Of a DNA stretch of 64,000 bases, positions 11,580-23,641 are shown piece after piece. Position 1 is the first letter of the stretch, and each line of letters opens with the position of its first letter. Below the pieces are notes generated by a model that was given only the letters and a program-made list of their open reading frames with translations, did not search any database and had not been told where the DNA came from. This DNA comes from Cheiracanthium punctorium (Eukaryota > Arthropoda > Arachnida > Araneae > Cheiracanthiidae). The DNA is taken from NCBI GenBank assembly GCA_038373885.1, contig JAWZYV010000113.1:496501-560500 (forward strand), given 5' to 3'. The position numbers were made by a program, and so were the translations under genes.

Positions 11580-12066
11580 CAAATGAACATTTTAACCGAT
11601 TTGTTTTTTATATCCATGTCAATGAGGTGCCTTTTCGTACTAACTTGATAATGCTCTACAACTTTGCAATCCACTTTTTTCCCCTATCTTGTACCGCTTT
11701 CGAGATACGAAAGCTAACTCCACAGTTTTCCATCAGGTGGCGCTGTGAGCAGTCCCATTTGGTAGCGCAAACCCAATTTACCATACCTAGACACTATGTT
11801 TATAAAAATAGCAGCAATAAAAATGCAAAGGCACGTTTTAACCGTTCTGTTTTTCACATCCATGCCAATGAGGTGTCTTTTTGTACAAAATCGATAACGC
11901 TCTACAACTTTGCAGTTCACTTTTTCCCCTATCCCGCACCGTTTTCAAGATACTAAAGCTAACTCGGCAGTTTTACTCCAAGTGGCGCTGTGAGCGGTCT
12001 CATTCGGTAGCGCATATCCAATTTACTATACCTAGACACCACCTTTATAAAAATAGCAGCAACCGT
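11580..12066. repeat. tandem duplication of the transposon right end (245 bp unit)
   Basis: The segment from about 11580 to 11823 is repeated at about 11825-12066. Shared marks include CTCTACAACTTTGCA, GTGGCGCTGTGAGC (offset exactly 245) and TTTATAAAAATAGCAGCAA. Each copy contains the whole terminal repeat plus about 110 bp beyond it. The copies differ at many sites, so the duplication is not recent. Confidence 0.8.
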
Positions 12067-12169
12067 TCCGAAATTAAGAGGGTGACAAGGGACTTTTGTG
12101 GACATACTGTATTTTGTTGCTGTATACAAAATCTTTCGAATGAATGTACTATTCATTTAAAAATTAAAT

Positions 12170-13440
12170 AGAATGTTTACTGTTTACTGTTTTAAACTAC
12201 GATGCATTATCTGAGTGATAAATCTGATTTAAAAAATGATATTATTTTGTAGTAGTTTTTACATGAAAAATTCTATGCAATACAATTAGTTTGCTACGTA
12301 ATTTACAGAAGTCTTATGAGAAATTTAATAAATTTTGTAGATTACATAGAAATTGCACTATCTCACATTCCTTCTGCTTCAATTTTCTTTTGAAATAGTA
12401 TTAAGTACCCAAGCTGGAACATCGGTTGGCTATTTTATTTTTGCTTCCGGTATGTAAGTCAATGCGCGCGTGATACTGAATGGCATACGGATGGTAATTT
12501 TTTTTTTTTCCAGAAGGATATCCGGAGTATTTATTTAAAAGCATGAAGGGAGGTGTTCCCTATAGTTCAATGTCTTTTTTATAAGATAATACCCAATATC
12601 ATAGGTATTATGCTCTTGGAACAATGTTTTAGTCACAAGTTTAGATTCTATTATATAATAAATTTCAAAAAGTTCATCATATTTTTTAACTATGTAATCC
12701 CATAGTCTAAAATCACGAAATCAAAGTCAGAACTTTTCGCATTTATTGATTACACGATAAAGGCATAAAAGCAATATTTTCAGTAACTTTACAACATGTT
12801 GCCTTTTTAAAAAAGTCGCTATTCACTTTATGCTCGACCGATTTATGAATACTAATTGCATATAAAAAAATATAAAAAGAGCTAAACACTTCCATTTGAA
12901 AACTGCACACACTTTTATAAATTAATTTCTTGTGTTATAACATGAAACTCTTATACGGACATTCTCAATTATTTAGTGCAAAAATTTTAAAATGTTTTCA
13001 TAATTATTTTTATAAGCATTTTAAATGATACACTTAACTCACCAAATAGTATTTTATGTTTTTCAAGGTGGAATAAAATGAAATGTAAAAATAGATCCAA
13101 GAAAAATGTCTAAAAATGTTCTTTAAATACAATAATGGCCAGATTCATTCAAACCAAGCTTGGATAGTCGAGCAAGTGCCTATATATTGCAAAGCCGTAT
13201 ACTGAATCACACGTTTTCGTGAACGTCTCATCATTCGGAGACAAATGTTTAAATTCTGCAGGCTTCAATTTTTAAGTTCATTAAGCGGCAGAACTGATTA
13301 CATTAAGCAATTGTTTCACTGCATATTTATATTGATTTGACTCCGTTTGTATTTATTCGATCACCTTACACGGTTGATTTTATTGAACAATCATTTTATA
13401 AGGCGGATATCGTTAAATAAAAACTGCCTGTTGTAGGACT
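12170..13440. other. no gene recognised
   Basis: AT-rich. A pyrimidine tract and CCAG near 12500-12513 are followed by about 20 open codons, too weak to call an exon. Confidence 0.45.
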
Positions 13441-13449
13441 GCCCGACAG

Positions 13450-14055
13450 AAGTGAAAACTTCTTGTCAAGCTTTCTCAAATTTATATTTATGCAGTTAAA
13501 CATGTTTTTAAACATTATTGTATTTTTATTGACAAAAAATAAATATTTATGAATGTTTATTCACATTTAGGACATCTCAATTGCAACCTCTATCAGATAT
13601 CCTTAGAGGGATTATAGCTATCTAATTGTCATCCGAAACCAGATATCTATTGCAAATGTATTTATGACATCCATAAAAAATACATCAGTAGACATCTTAT
13701 GTAGCTAATGGAATAGATGTCCCTTAGATATTTAATTGCTACCCAAAGCTAAAAATCTATTGGATGTGCGTGTATAACATCCAAAACACATGCATTAGTA
13801 CATTACGTAGTTACATTAGACGTCTTATTTACGTAGACAATTGGATGGCTTCTGCAGATTGGAAATGACTGGATCTATAACCGCGGTTGATCTCAATGAC
13901 GTCACACTCTCAGTTACACTGCTTCTGAGCACGTCAAAAGTGAAAACTTCTTGTCAAGTTTTCTGAAATTTATTATTTAATCAGTTAAACAGGTTTTCAC
14001 ACATTATTGTGTTTTTATTAAGAAAAAGTAAAAATTTATGAATGTTTATTCATAT
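13450..14055. repeat. 118-bp direct repeat flanking two 115-bp diverged units
   Basis: The block starting GTGAAAACTTCTTGTCAAG occurs at about 13452-13568 and 13938-14055, offset about 487 bp. Between them, 13620-13735 and 13735-13850 are diverged copies of another unit with TCTATTG and GACATCC-type motifs. The nested arrangement suggests an element with direct terminal repeats or repeated segmental duplication. I cannot assign a family. Confidence 0.6.
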
Positions 14056-14789
14056 TTTTATACAGTTGAAATTGTTCATAAAAAATTTAAATGTTTTTTT
14101 AAGGCTGTAAAGGTATTGCACATTTATTTATGTTACTCTCGCATTTTCACATATTTTTGTACGTTTGCACACATTTTAATGATATTTTCACTGGGTTAGT
14201 ATTGAAAATGTTTGAATTTTTAAAAATTTAATTACATTTCGAATTTCGCGTTCGGTTTGTGTGTACATTTAAAATCTAAAAAGAGAGCGGGAGCATTCGC
14301 ACAGGCCGCAACGTGACACAGCTGGTATATATGCATATGATTTACATCAGCAATACACATTTTTCTCCACGTGTTGGATTTTGTTTGATTTAATTAATAA
14401 TTATGTACGTGAATTTATTAGGTATGAATAATTATGTACTTATGTTTCAATGAACAGTAATCCTATTTCTTTGTAATGAATGATGGATTTATAATTCAAA
14501 TTCAAATGCACTGTAGTATAACCCTTACAATTCAAATAATATACAGAAAATAATTATTAACATTCTCCACATTATCAAATTAACTTTATTGTACAATAAC
14601 TATACAGCTATCCAAATTGAGAACAGTTTTTTAAATAAATAATCGAAAATTATAGCACTTACCCAGCATGAAAAAGTCTGCACTTTTTATTTCGAAAACA
14701 TATAGATTGTACACAATTTGTAAATAAAAAGTGTATATTATTGAATACTTTGAAACTATACACTTGTTGTGCAAATCATATGCAGATTT

Positions 14790-15250
14790 TATGCATACTA
14801 AAAAAAAAAAATTACGCATTTTGAAACGATTTTCAGAAAGATATCAAAATTAATCAATTTTTTTTTTTTTAAACCGACGCCTATAACTTAAATTGAGTGA
14901 TCAGCTATGTCACCAAATTTCATTTCTTTCGCTTTAATCGTTATGATGTTCGAACAAAAATTTACTCAGTTTGAAACAATTTTCGGAAAATCTCAGAATT
15001 TAATGAATTTTTTTCCAATTAGGCTCCTATAGTTTGAGTGACCACCTATCACGTCAACAATTTTTATTTCATTCGCTTCAGTCAGTCTTACGTGATGTGT
15101 GAATAAAAAAAGCGTCACTGACAGAACGGCAGACTAACATTTTTTTTCTACTTTGACGGCCGTACTGGGATCCCAAATGCTTAAAACCGATAGAAATCAT
15201 AAATATTTTAATACCAAGTAGTGTACAAAGTCTAATTTTATTTATTTAGA
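14790..15250 (-). mobile_element. decayed Helitron fragment, same family as 17.4-20.5 kb
   Basis: It carries two of the roughly 160-bp internal repeat units (TGAAACRATTTTC..., GAGTGACCACCTATCA) and then the family terminal block: AAAAGCGTCACTGACAG, CGATAGAAATC and GTCTAATTTTATTTATTTAGA, which on the minus strand is the TC-starting 5' end. The 3' end is missing. Divergence from the two main copies is clear, so it is older. Confidence 0.7.
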
Positions 15251-15525
15251 TACATAAAAATTCCCATTCCGAAATTGAAAGAACAATCACTTCAAACCTT
15301 AGTCATTTCATCTTGAGTCGAACCCATCTGTCTGTTCGAACGTTCGCGTACCACGCCTTGGGTATACGGTTTCATACCAGTGGCGGAAGCAGCTTGAAGA
15401 TTTTACGCATGATAAGAGGTGGCAGCACTAAAATTTAAAGAAAGAGGAAGAAATCTCAGAGACGACGTAGCTGATGTCACTATCCACTTTTCCCCCTATG
15501 TATTTACCCCCCCCCCTATGTATCT

Positions 15526-15600
15526 GAGCGTGACGGTCAGGCCAGTTAAGTGGTTTTTGGCCAGTAAAGTGGGCCAGTTAAGTGGCCAGTTAAGTGGTCT
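15526..15600. repeat. short tandem repeat, GGCCAGTTAAGTGG-like units
   Basis: Four imperfect copies of GCCAGTTAAGTGG lie within 75 bp, just after a C-run at about 15505-15515. Confidence 0.75.
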
Positions 15601-15731
15601 ATCCCTAACTATCCCTAAAGTGCCCAACGCGCTTAAAGTGATAATTAACTTCAAAATATTGTAAATAATTCTCCAGTGCTTATTTTCATATAAACAACGT
15701 AGTGAATTGACATAAAAACAAGTGTTTAGAG

Positions 15732-15917
15732 CACATATGGGCAACCTCTGGCCAGCGGACCGGATGTGGCCAGTCCTGGAGTTTCATCCGGCTAACGGAT
15801 CATCTCAAAACCCCATTTAATCATTTAAAATCTCATGCAAAACCCAGTTATACGGCCTGCGACTTCACTAACATCCTAAAGTTAGGCCAGCAACTTTCCA
15901 AAGGTTGCCCATACCTG
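15732..15917. mobile_element. hAT-type miniature element
   Basis: The ends CACATATGGGCAACCT and the complement of CAGGTATGGGCAACCT form the terminal repeat, of the kind seen in hAT elements. The flanks GTTTAGAG (15724-15731) and GTTTATAG (15918-15925) match at seven of eight positions. The 186-bp body has no coding capacity. Confidence 0.65.
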
Positions 15918-16464
15918 GTTTATAGTATCTTGAAATCTTGCTATAAACAAAAACTTCACTGCTATACTATGTACATACTTACATGCTGAGAAAGCGACTT
16001 TAACTTGGAACAAGCTCAGGTCTATGAGCACGAAGTTTACTAGAAAATGAAAATACAAGGCTACTTCATTTTCTAAAAAATCGATTTTGAAAGAAATATG
16101 CTGACAAAAACCGAACTTAGAGAGGAGAATATGAAATATGAGAGAGGTGAAGGGGTGATTTTTTTTTTTTTTTAAAGCTAGCATCTTTTTGAAACTTTGT
16201 TCTGGTTAGCTATGTTAATATTTTCTACTTTTATTGTTTTCGATTATATCTCTTGAAGGAGAAAAATTGGATGTCGTTTCTAAGAGTGCGGGGAAACTTT
16301 TGGCTTACAAACTATTGTTTATTTTCTTTTTTTTTACCTGAACGCAAATTTGCATTATGTTCTTTTTAGCTGAGGTGGTTGCTAGATTTAGCACTTTAAA
16401 TATTTTGTCATATTTCATTATTCTTTTATTCTGGAAGAAAGTTTTTAAGTATCTAATAATATAA

Positions 16465-16985
16465 ATATATATATATAAATGAATGAATGTTCGATGTTGG
16501 TATGTATGTGTGTATGACGTCGAAAAACTCCAACGCGGTTTGACTGATCATCATGAAATTTGGCACACCTAAGCCTTTTATCATGTAGAAGGTTTCTATG
16601 CCATCCGTTTTCCTCTAACTCGCCACTAGATGCAGAAGCTCAAATTCTATAATGTTCAACCGATCTCGATGAAAATTGCTAAACACAGATATTTGAACAC
16701 GGAGACTATTTTTGCACTATCCATCATGCTATAACTTGGCGCTACATGACAGGCGTGTAGCCAGGAAAATTTTTCGGGGGGGGGGGGATATGAACTTATA
16801 TGTGTATAAATAGACGGAATTTCATCACTAATCCAAAAATTTCGGGGGGGGGATATATCCCGATATCGCCCCCCCTGCCTACGCCCCTGCTACATGAAGA
16901 CAACGTTTCCGACCCCGCATTGCTATGTGTTTTTGAACCGTCTCTGTACCCACTACACCCCCTGCAAGTTTGTCAGTCTGGTAGC
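16465..16985 (+). mobile_element. Helitron-like 5' end fragment, interrupted by a hAT element
   Basis: The TATATATATAAATGAATGAATGT start followed by TGAAATTTGGCAC resembles a widespread arthropod repeat head that I associate with Helitrons. A hAT miniature (16750-16889) interrupts it and the sequence resumes directly after the target duplication. There is no helicase or Rep coding. Assignment is from memory of the family and is tentative. Confidence 0.4.
16750..16889. mobile_element. hAT-type miniature element with exact 8-bp target duplication
   Basis: CTACATGA occurs immediately on both sides (16742-16749, 16890-16897). The ends CAGGCGTGTAGCCAGG and the complement of CAGGGGCGTAGGCAGG form the terminal repeat, followed inward by G-runs on one side and C-runs on the other. 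The body is 140 bp and non-coding. Exact duplication plus CAGGGG ends make hAT the best assignment. Confidence 0.75.
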
Positions 16986-17063
16986 GAATAACCCTGTATA
17001 TAATAGCATAAAATGATAATTATTATAATATTAATGTTATAATTATAAATTTTATTCATATTT

Positions 17064-17294
17064 TACATTGTAAAATACAATACACACATTATATTTATAT
17101 TGTAAAAACACAAAATTTAAAATTAATTTACTTCTAAGCCATGCTGCATCTTCTCTCAAGCATAGGACGAAGATGCCACAAATTGTAAAATACCATTGTA
17201 AAATACAATATGCAAAATAAAACAAAAAATTTAAAATTAATTTACTTCTAAGCCATGCTGCATCTTCTCTCAAGCACAGGACGAGGATGCCACA
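17064..17294. repeat. 114-bp tandem duplication
   Basis: The segment with CTTCTAAGCCATGCTGCATC begins at 17131 and 17245 with only a few substitutions. TTGTAAAATACAATA blocks precede each copy. The duplicated frame on the minus strand is not recognisable as a protein. Confidence 0.85.
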
Positions 17295-17393
17295 CACGTT
17301 ATTTTTGTATTACTGCATGGTTATGGCCGCTTCTTTTCTTGCATGTGTAACAGAATGCGGAACTCACTTATATTGCTAATATCTTATTTAAAA

Positions 17394-18908
17394 CTAGCTG
17401 AAGTACCCGTCGTTGACGGGTTAGTACTGAATGCAAATTTCCAAAAAGCAAGAACTTTCGTCAGCATTGTAGGAGTACACAGAATGGATGCAGTATGTTG
17501 CCAAAGTAAACAAAGCGAAGTTATAATTTTTATGTATTGTTTAAATATTACAGGTTAGAGAATAACTAAGTAATATCATTTCATTCGCTTTAGTCGTAAT
17601 TATGTGATCCGCGAACGAATATTTACGCATATATTGAAATAATTTTCGCAAAATCTCAAAATCTAACCAATATTTTTGAAATATTAGAAGCCTAGAATTT
17701 AAGTTGAGTGACAACCTATCATGTCACCAAATTTCGTTTTATTCCCTGCAGTCTTTATTTCGTGATGCTGGGACAAAATTTCAGCATTTTAAAACGATTT
17801 TTACAAAATCTCAAAATGTAATCAAAATATTTTTAAAAATTCAACGCCTATAAATTAAGATTAGCAACTACCTATCATATCACCAAATTTCGTATCATTC
17901 GTATTGTCGTTATTACGTGATGCTTGAAGAAATATAAACGTATTTTGAGAGAATTTTCACAAAATCTCAAAATCTAATAAAAATGTTTAAAAAATTGGAC
18001 ACCTATAGTTTATGTTGAGCAACCATCTATCATGTGACAAAATTTCATATCATTCGCTTTAGTCGTTATTACGTAATGCGTGAACAAAAATTCACTCAGT
18101 TTGAAACGATTTTCGCAAAATCCCAAAATCTGATCGATTTTTTTTTTAGATGCTTATAGTTTAAGGTGAGTGACCACCTATCATTTCACCAAATACCATT
18201 TTTTCACCTTTGCAGTTATTACGTGATGTGCGAACACAAATTTATGCAGTTTGAAACAATTTTCGCAAAATCTCAAAATCTAATCAAGATTTTTTAAAAA
18301 TTCGACGACAGTGTTTGAAGTTGACTGACCACACCTATCACATGATACCAAATTTCATTTCATTCACTTCAGTCGTTTTTACGTGATGCTCGAACACAAT
18401 TTTAAGGAGTTTGGAACGATTTTCGCAAAATCTCAAAATCCAATCACGATTTTTTAAAAATTCGACGCCTATGTTTTAAGTTGAGTGACCACCTATCATG
18501 ACACCCAATTTCATATCATTCGCTTCAGTCGTTTTTACGTGATGCTTGAACACAAATTTACGCAGTTTGAAAGGGTTTTCGCAAGATCTCAAATTCCAAT
18601 CACGATTTTTAAAATTCGACGCCTAAGTTTTAAGTTGAGTGACCACCTATCATGACACCCAATTTCATATCATTCGCTTCAGTCGTTTTTACGTGATGCT
18701 TGAACAAAAAAAGCGTCACGGACAGAATGACAGAATGACAGAACGACAGAAGGACAGAACGACAGAATGACAGAACGACAGAATGACAGACAGACAAACT
18801 TTTTTTTGAGGGCGCATCGGATTCCCGGGTGCTTGAAACGGATAGAAATCGCAAAATTTTTGAATTCCAAGAAATGTACAGACAAAAGTCTAATTTTATT
18901 TATATAGA
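17394..18908 (-). mobile_element. non-autonomous Helitron, copy A
   Basis: Read on the minus strand the element starts TCTATATAAATAAAATTAGA and ends with a perfect 7-bp-stem hairpin (17421-17405, ACCCGTC/GACGGGT), 7 nt, then CTAG. A base A precedes the TC start and T follows CTAG, as expected for insertion between A and T without duplication. TC start, CTRR end and a subterminal hairpin are the accepted Helitron marks. The interior is about seven tandem units of roughly 155-165 bp plus an array of 8-bp units. No Rep/helicase frame exists, so mobility would need a partner elsewhere. Confidence 0.7.
18720..18797. repeat. GACAGAAN 8-bp minisatellite in Helitron A
   Basis: About nine tandem copies of GACAGAAT/C/G followed by GACAGACAGAC. 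The same array, shorter, sits at the same place in copy B (20384-20430), so repeat number changed between copies. Confidence 0.9.
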
Positions 18909-18912
18909 TAGA

Positions 18913-20547
18913 CTAGCTGAAGTACCCGTCGTTGACGGGTTAGTGAATGCAAATTTCCAAAAAGCAAGAACTTTCGTCAGCATTGTAGGAGTACACAGAA
19001 TGGATGTAGTATGTTGCCGAAGTAAAGAAAGCGAAGTTATAATTTTTATGTATTGTTAAAATATTACAGGTTAGAGAGTCACTAAGTAATATCATTTCAT
19101 ACGCTTTAGTCGTAATTATGTGATGCGCGAACGAATATTCACGCATATTGAAATAATTTTCGCAAAATCTCAAAATCTAATCAATATTTTTGAGAAATTG
19201 GAAGCCTAGAATTTAAGTTGAGTGACAACCTACCATGTTAACAAAATTGCGTTTCATTCCCTGCAGTCTTTTTTTCGTGCTGCTGGACCAAAATTTAGCA
19301 TTTTAAAGCGATTTCCACAAAATCTCAAAATGTAATCAAAATATTTTAAATATTCAACGCCTATAAATTAAGATTAGCAACTACCTATCATATCACCAAA
19401 TTTCGTATCATTCGTATTAGTCGTTATTACGTGATGCTCGAACACAAATGTACGCACTTTGAAAGGATTTTCGCAAAATCTCAAAATCCAATCAAGATGT
19501 TTTAAAAATTGGATGCCTATAGTTTAAGTTGAGTGACCACCTATCATGACACCAAATTTCATATCATTCGCTTCAGTCGTTTTTACGTGATGCTTGAACA
19601 AATATTCACTCAGTTTTAAACGATTTTCGCAAAATCTCGAAATCTGATCGATTTTTTTTAATTAGATGCTATTAGTTTAAAGTGAGTGACCACTTATCAT
19701 TTCACCAAATATCATTTTTTCACCTTTGCAGTTATTACGTGATGTGCGAACACAAATTTACGCAGTTTGAAACGATTTTCGCAAAATCTAATCAAGATTT
19801 TTTTAAAAATTCGACGCCAATGTTTCAAGCTGAATTACCACCTATCATGATACCAAATTTCATTTCAATCGCTTCAGTCGTTTTTACGTGATGCTCGAAC
19901 ACGAATTTACGCAGTTTAAAACGATTTTCGCAAAATCTCAAAATCTAATCAAGATTTTTTTTAAATCGGCACCTATGTTTTAAGTTGAGTGACCACCTAT
20001 CATGACACCCAATTTCATACCATTCGCTTGAGTCGTTTTTACGTGATGCTCGAACACAAATTTACGCAGTTTAAAAGGATTTTCGCAAAATCTCAAAATC
20101 CAATCAAGATTTTTTAGAAATTCGACGCCTATGTTTTAAGTTGAGTGACCACCTATCATGACACCCAATTTCATACCATTCGCTTGAGTCGTTTTTACGT
20201 GATGCTCGAACACAAATTTACGTAGTTTGAAACGATTTTCGCAAAATCTGAAAATCTAATCAAGATTTTTTAAAAATTCGACGCCTATGTTTTAAGTTGA
20301 GTGACCACCTATCATGACACCCAATTTCATATTATTCGCTTCAGTCGTTTTTACGTGATGCTTGAACATAAAAAGCGTCACGGACAGAATGACAGAATGA
20401 CAGAACGACAGAACGACAGAATGACAGACAGACAAACTTTTTTTTGAGGGTCGCACCGGATTCCCAGGTGCTTGAAACGGATAGAAATCGCAAAATTTTT
20501 GAAATCCAAGAAATGTACAGACAAAAGTCTAATTTTATTTATATAGA
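18913..20547 (-). mobile_element. non-autonomous Helitron, copy B
   Basis: Same ends as copy A: on the minus strand the TC start is at 20547, the ACCCGTC/GACGGGT hairpin at 18940-18924 and CTAG at 18916-18913. The flanks are A (18912) and T (20548) on the plus strand. It begins four bases after copy A ends, and the junction reads as a short GATA-type run split by the insertion. About eight internal units are present against about seven in copy A. Both copies lack coding capacity. Confidence 0.7.
20384..20430. repeat. GACAGAAN 8-bp minisatellite in Helitron B
   Basis: About five copies of the 8-bp unit, against about nine in copy A. Confidence 0.85.
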
Positions 20548-20549
20548 TA

Positions 20550-21488
20550 AAAGATTCGCTTATTAACTTTAAATAGGATCAGTGGAACATTATAAAGGCC
20601 TTACTCACTAGGTTAAATGCTGAGGACATCTAAAATAACGGCGATTAAAAGCGATGAATTAGCATAATTCCGTAATTCAGGCGTACCACTGGGATAAGAT
20701 TCCTCACACTATAGGGTCAGTATTGCTGTTGTCACATAAAAATACTACCATAAAGTTTGCGTTTTCCTCCAGCTGGCCCCAAATTATAGAAATATTTACA
20801 TTAAATTTTTACCAATACTAGAATAGGGGCTTAGGCGGTTTAGTTTGAAAATAGATATATTCGTGTTGCTCCGACTCGAGTTTGATTCTCTGATTAACAT
20901 GAACCGAAGTTACACGTGGCAGAAGTGCATGTTGAATCTGTAAGGCCAAAATGCTCTATAGGCTTTTTTTTATCGAGGAGTTGCAATACCTCGCACTTTC
21001 CTCAGTATGGAATAAAGATGCACATTGAGTAATGGTTCGAGAAATGCTTTTAAGCAGATCTTGGGAAGCAAGAACCCAATGATTTAATTTACAATTAATC
21101 AGGAATAAAGAGCATTTCTTCAAATTTAAGAAAAATATAAAAATTTTCATGATGAGCATATATCTGGTATTAAAATGCTTATTTTGATAGTATATCACTT
21201 GAAATGGTGATATTTATTTTTCTGCCCTTTCACAGCGTTTTAATGGATTCTAATCTTACACAGACAGCGTATGCTTCTAGCTGAACTGAATTATTGAGAG
21301 TATATACTATATGTGCTTTATGTCTGCCTATACACTTTTAAGCAGATTTTATGCGATGGCACACGTTAATATTAAAGATAAAGTTTCAGATTTTCCAATG
21401 CAATTTTTATATTAATTATATTTGACTTAATGAGATCATACTTGACATGTATAGAATAAACGATGGAACAGAAAATTTCATAATTGTG
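20550..21488. other. no gene recognised
   Basis: AT-rich. A faint tRNA B-box-like string near 20875-20895 (CTCGAGTTTGATTCTCTG) lacks a convincing A box. Confidence 0.45.
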
Positions 21489-21496
21489 CTCTGGAT

Positions 21497-21809
21497 CAGG
21501 GCCCTTGCCAAAGGGAGGGAAGGGGAAGGAGGGGTGCCTCAAACCCCTCGACACTCGCAAATTCTGTTAAACTTGGCAAAATCACATACCTAGTTAGCAA
21601 ACTTGTAAGAAATTTTTTAACGAAAACTATAATTTAGTTAAAATTTCTGGTGCATTTGCCAAAATTACACAAAACCAGTAGGGAAAAGTAAGAAGTTGGT
21701 AGCATAGTTGATAAAAAAAGAAATAAGTTGGTAAAAACCAATACTGTCTTGGTAGTTTATCAGTATCTCCCCCCCCCCTCGCATTTAAAACGTCTTAGCA
21801 ATGGCCCTT
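21497..21809. mobile_element. hAT-type miniature element with exact 8-bp target duplication
   Basis: CTCTGGAT flanks the element on both sides (21489-21496, 21810-21817). The left end CAGGGCCCTTGCCAAAG is mirrored at the right by AAGGGCCATTGCTAAGA (complement), with G-rich sequence inside the left end and a C-run inside the right. The body is 313 bp and non-coding. Confidence 0.7.
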
Positions 21810-21819
21810 CTCTGGATTT

Positions 21820-23360
21820 GTCCACAATTCGAAATTCGTGACTCAGTACAAGTCAAAAGAATTGAATTTCATATTGTATTTCCCATTAACAGGTACTTCA
21901 CAATCCCCTTCGATAAAATGTCTTTTGAAATCATTTTCAGTATTTTTTGCCATTTTGCATTTAAAAAATCCAGGTTGTACGTACTATTCATGAAAACGTT
22001 AGTTCTTCAATAATAACGCAAAGTTTCGTTTTTGAAATGAAATTAGCTAATATTTCAATGAAAATCTACAAAAAAAAATTAATTTAGCGAAATTACAAAT
22101 TTTTACATTTAAAGATAGCGTCTAAATTAACTATGAATTTCAAAGAAAAGCATAACGTAAAATAACACAATTTGATAACCTTGTTATTTGAGTTCAATAA
22201 AAGATCTAACATTTTATACAACTTTATTATACTTGAAAGGAATATTGATTCGGAATGGCTTCCATTTTTTTATATAGTGACATTTTCAGCTGTGATATTT
22301 AGATGAATAATTTAACATTACAGTAAAAGCGTTCTGTTTTTCTTAACACAAAAAGAATTATGTATTCCAAAGGGTTTTTTGAAGTATATAAAACTTGCAA
22401 ATGTGTCTACGAGATCCAATGTTTTATTAAAAAAAAAAATTGTGCATTTTCAGCAAATATCTTTGTTTTTATGTATGTTTTATATCTAGCGCTGTTTTCC
22501 GATTTTATTTTTTATTTGGGCATTTTCTTTCATTTCACGTTTCTTTTACGTTTTCTCTTTCCTCGACTTTCCGGTATTCAGCATCACGAGATAGTCAACC
22601 CCAAATACTGATCAGCCTTAGCCGCAGTAGAGAATTTCGGACGAAAAGACAGATTGAAATTGTTAGATAAGACACCTGAGACCTCAGGTCTTTCAGATAA
22701 AATTTCCGTTTGGTTTAATGCAATTTTGATGAAAATACCAGCGATTACTGGATCAGCTCTCTTTATGTTAAATAAAATGACAATATAAAAGAAAAATGAC
22801 ATACAATTTTAAAGGAAATCCTTTTAAGTATTGATCATCTTTTCAATAGCTTGTGTCATTCTTTTAAATGCTTAGAGAGATATTACATGCAAATTTATTT
22901 GACGTCGCAGTATCTTCTTCCCCCCACCCTAGTGAATAACTTCTTTTGCATTAGACAGAGGATTTTTCCTTCTCATGTTTTATATACTTTATTAGGAAAT
23001 ATTTTTAAAAAATATTTGTGTTTTTGTAGAAATTCTAATAGATCTTAAATAAGATTTACGCATCAATATACAAGGTACGTATTTCAGAAAGGACTTCCCA
23101 ATTTTGAAACGACACGACTGCGAAACAGTGTAACTTCGGTTGCGACAAGTTACTGCTCTGAGAACCAATAGAAACAATTGTGATGTGATTGGACCTCTGT
23201 TCACGAACTATACTTTCATGCTCTAGTTAAAGGACACTGATTTGTGACTAAGGTGTTCTCTGATGTCCAATCTTGGAACCATTTCTGTATACTTGAGTAT
23301 AAAAAAATATCAAACCACTCAATCCAACACACCATTTTGTTTATCATTGTTTAGCAGTTA
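21820..23360. other. no gene recognised
   Basis: AT-rich. Frames of 60-83 codons are low-complexity. A slightly G+C-richer patch at 23085-23280 is unassigned. Confidence 0.5.
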
Positions 23361-23375
23361 TGTCAAAGTTGTGGA

Positions 23376-23641
23376 GGCCTCACCATGGCTCAGTGGTTAA
23401 GTCACTAGAAATGGTAGATGGTGAAGTGTGAAGGTCACGAATTCGGGTCCCATCGCGCGTCCGTCGACCTAACAGTTCGGAATTTTCCTTGGTTTTCTCC
23501 GAAACTTAGCGTAAATACATCTTAGGACCCTATAGAAAGACCCCCACGGAGGGCACCCCCTTGTCTTGTTCTTCTGACGAGGATTTATAAGCGGGTTTCG
23601 AACCAAGCACACAAATTCGATAAACATGTTCACAACAAGAA
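23376..23641 (+). mobile_element. tRNA-related SINE with exact 12-bp target duplication
   Basis: CAAAGTTGTGGA occurs directly before (23364-23375) and after (23642-23653) the element. The head has an A-box-like TGGCTCAGTGGTTAAG and a weaker B-box region near GGTCACGAATTCGGGTCC. The body includes the CCCCCACGGAGGGCACCCCC segment and ends in a short A-rich tail. The exact duplication points to LINE-driven insertion. Decayed relatives lie at 24615-24805 (minus) and 33195-33420 (plus). Confidence 0.75.

Larger units (their letters stand above)
10001..11717 (-). mobile_element. Tc1/mariner-superfamily transposon with about 145-bp terminal inverted repeats
   Basis: Left sequence from about 10001 to 10146 is mirrored by 11570-11717; both carry CAAAGTTGTAGAGC, a TAGTACGAAAAG block and GTATCTCGAAAG at the outer edge. 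Between them lies a minus-strand transposase pseudogene and a tRNA-like sequence. Outer boundaries are approximate because no clear TA duplication is visible and the right end is tandemly duplicated beyond 11717. Confidence 0.7.

Noticed and set aside
12500..12590. CCAG acceptor followed by about 20 open codons
   Set aside because: No good donor in frame and peptide not distinctive; likely chance.
15379..15600. CAGTGGCGG start as another hAT element
   Set aside because: No mirrored end or 8-bp duplication could be found.
17580..20540. Regular repeats of about 155-165 bp considered as a CRISPR array
   Set aside because: Units are contiguous diverged tandem repeats inside Helitrons, with no short repeat/spacer pattern, and the DNA is eukaryotic.
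20830..20960. tRNA-like B box CTCGAGTTTGATTCTCTG
   Set aside because: No convincing A box or target duplication.
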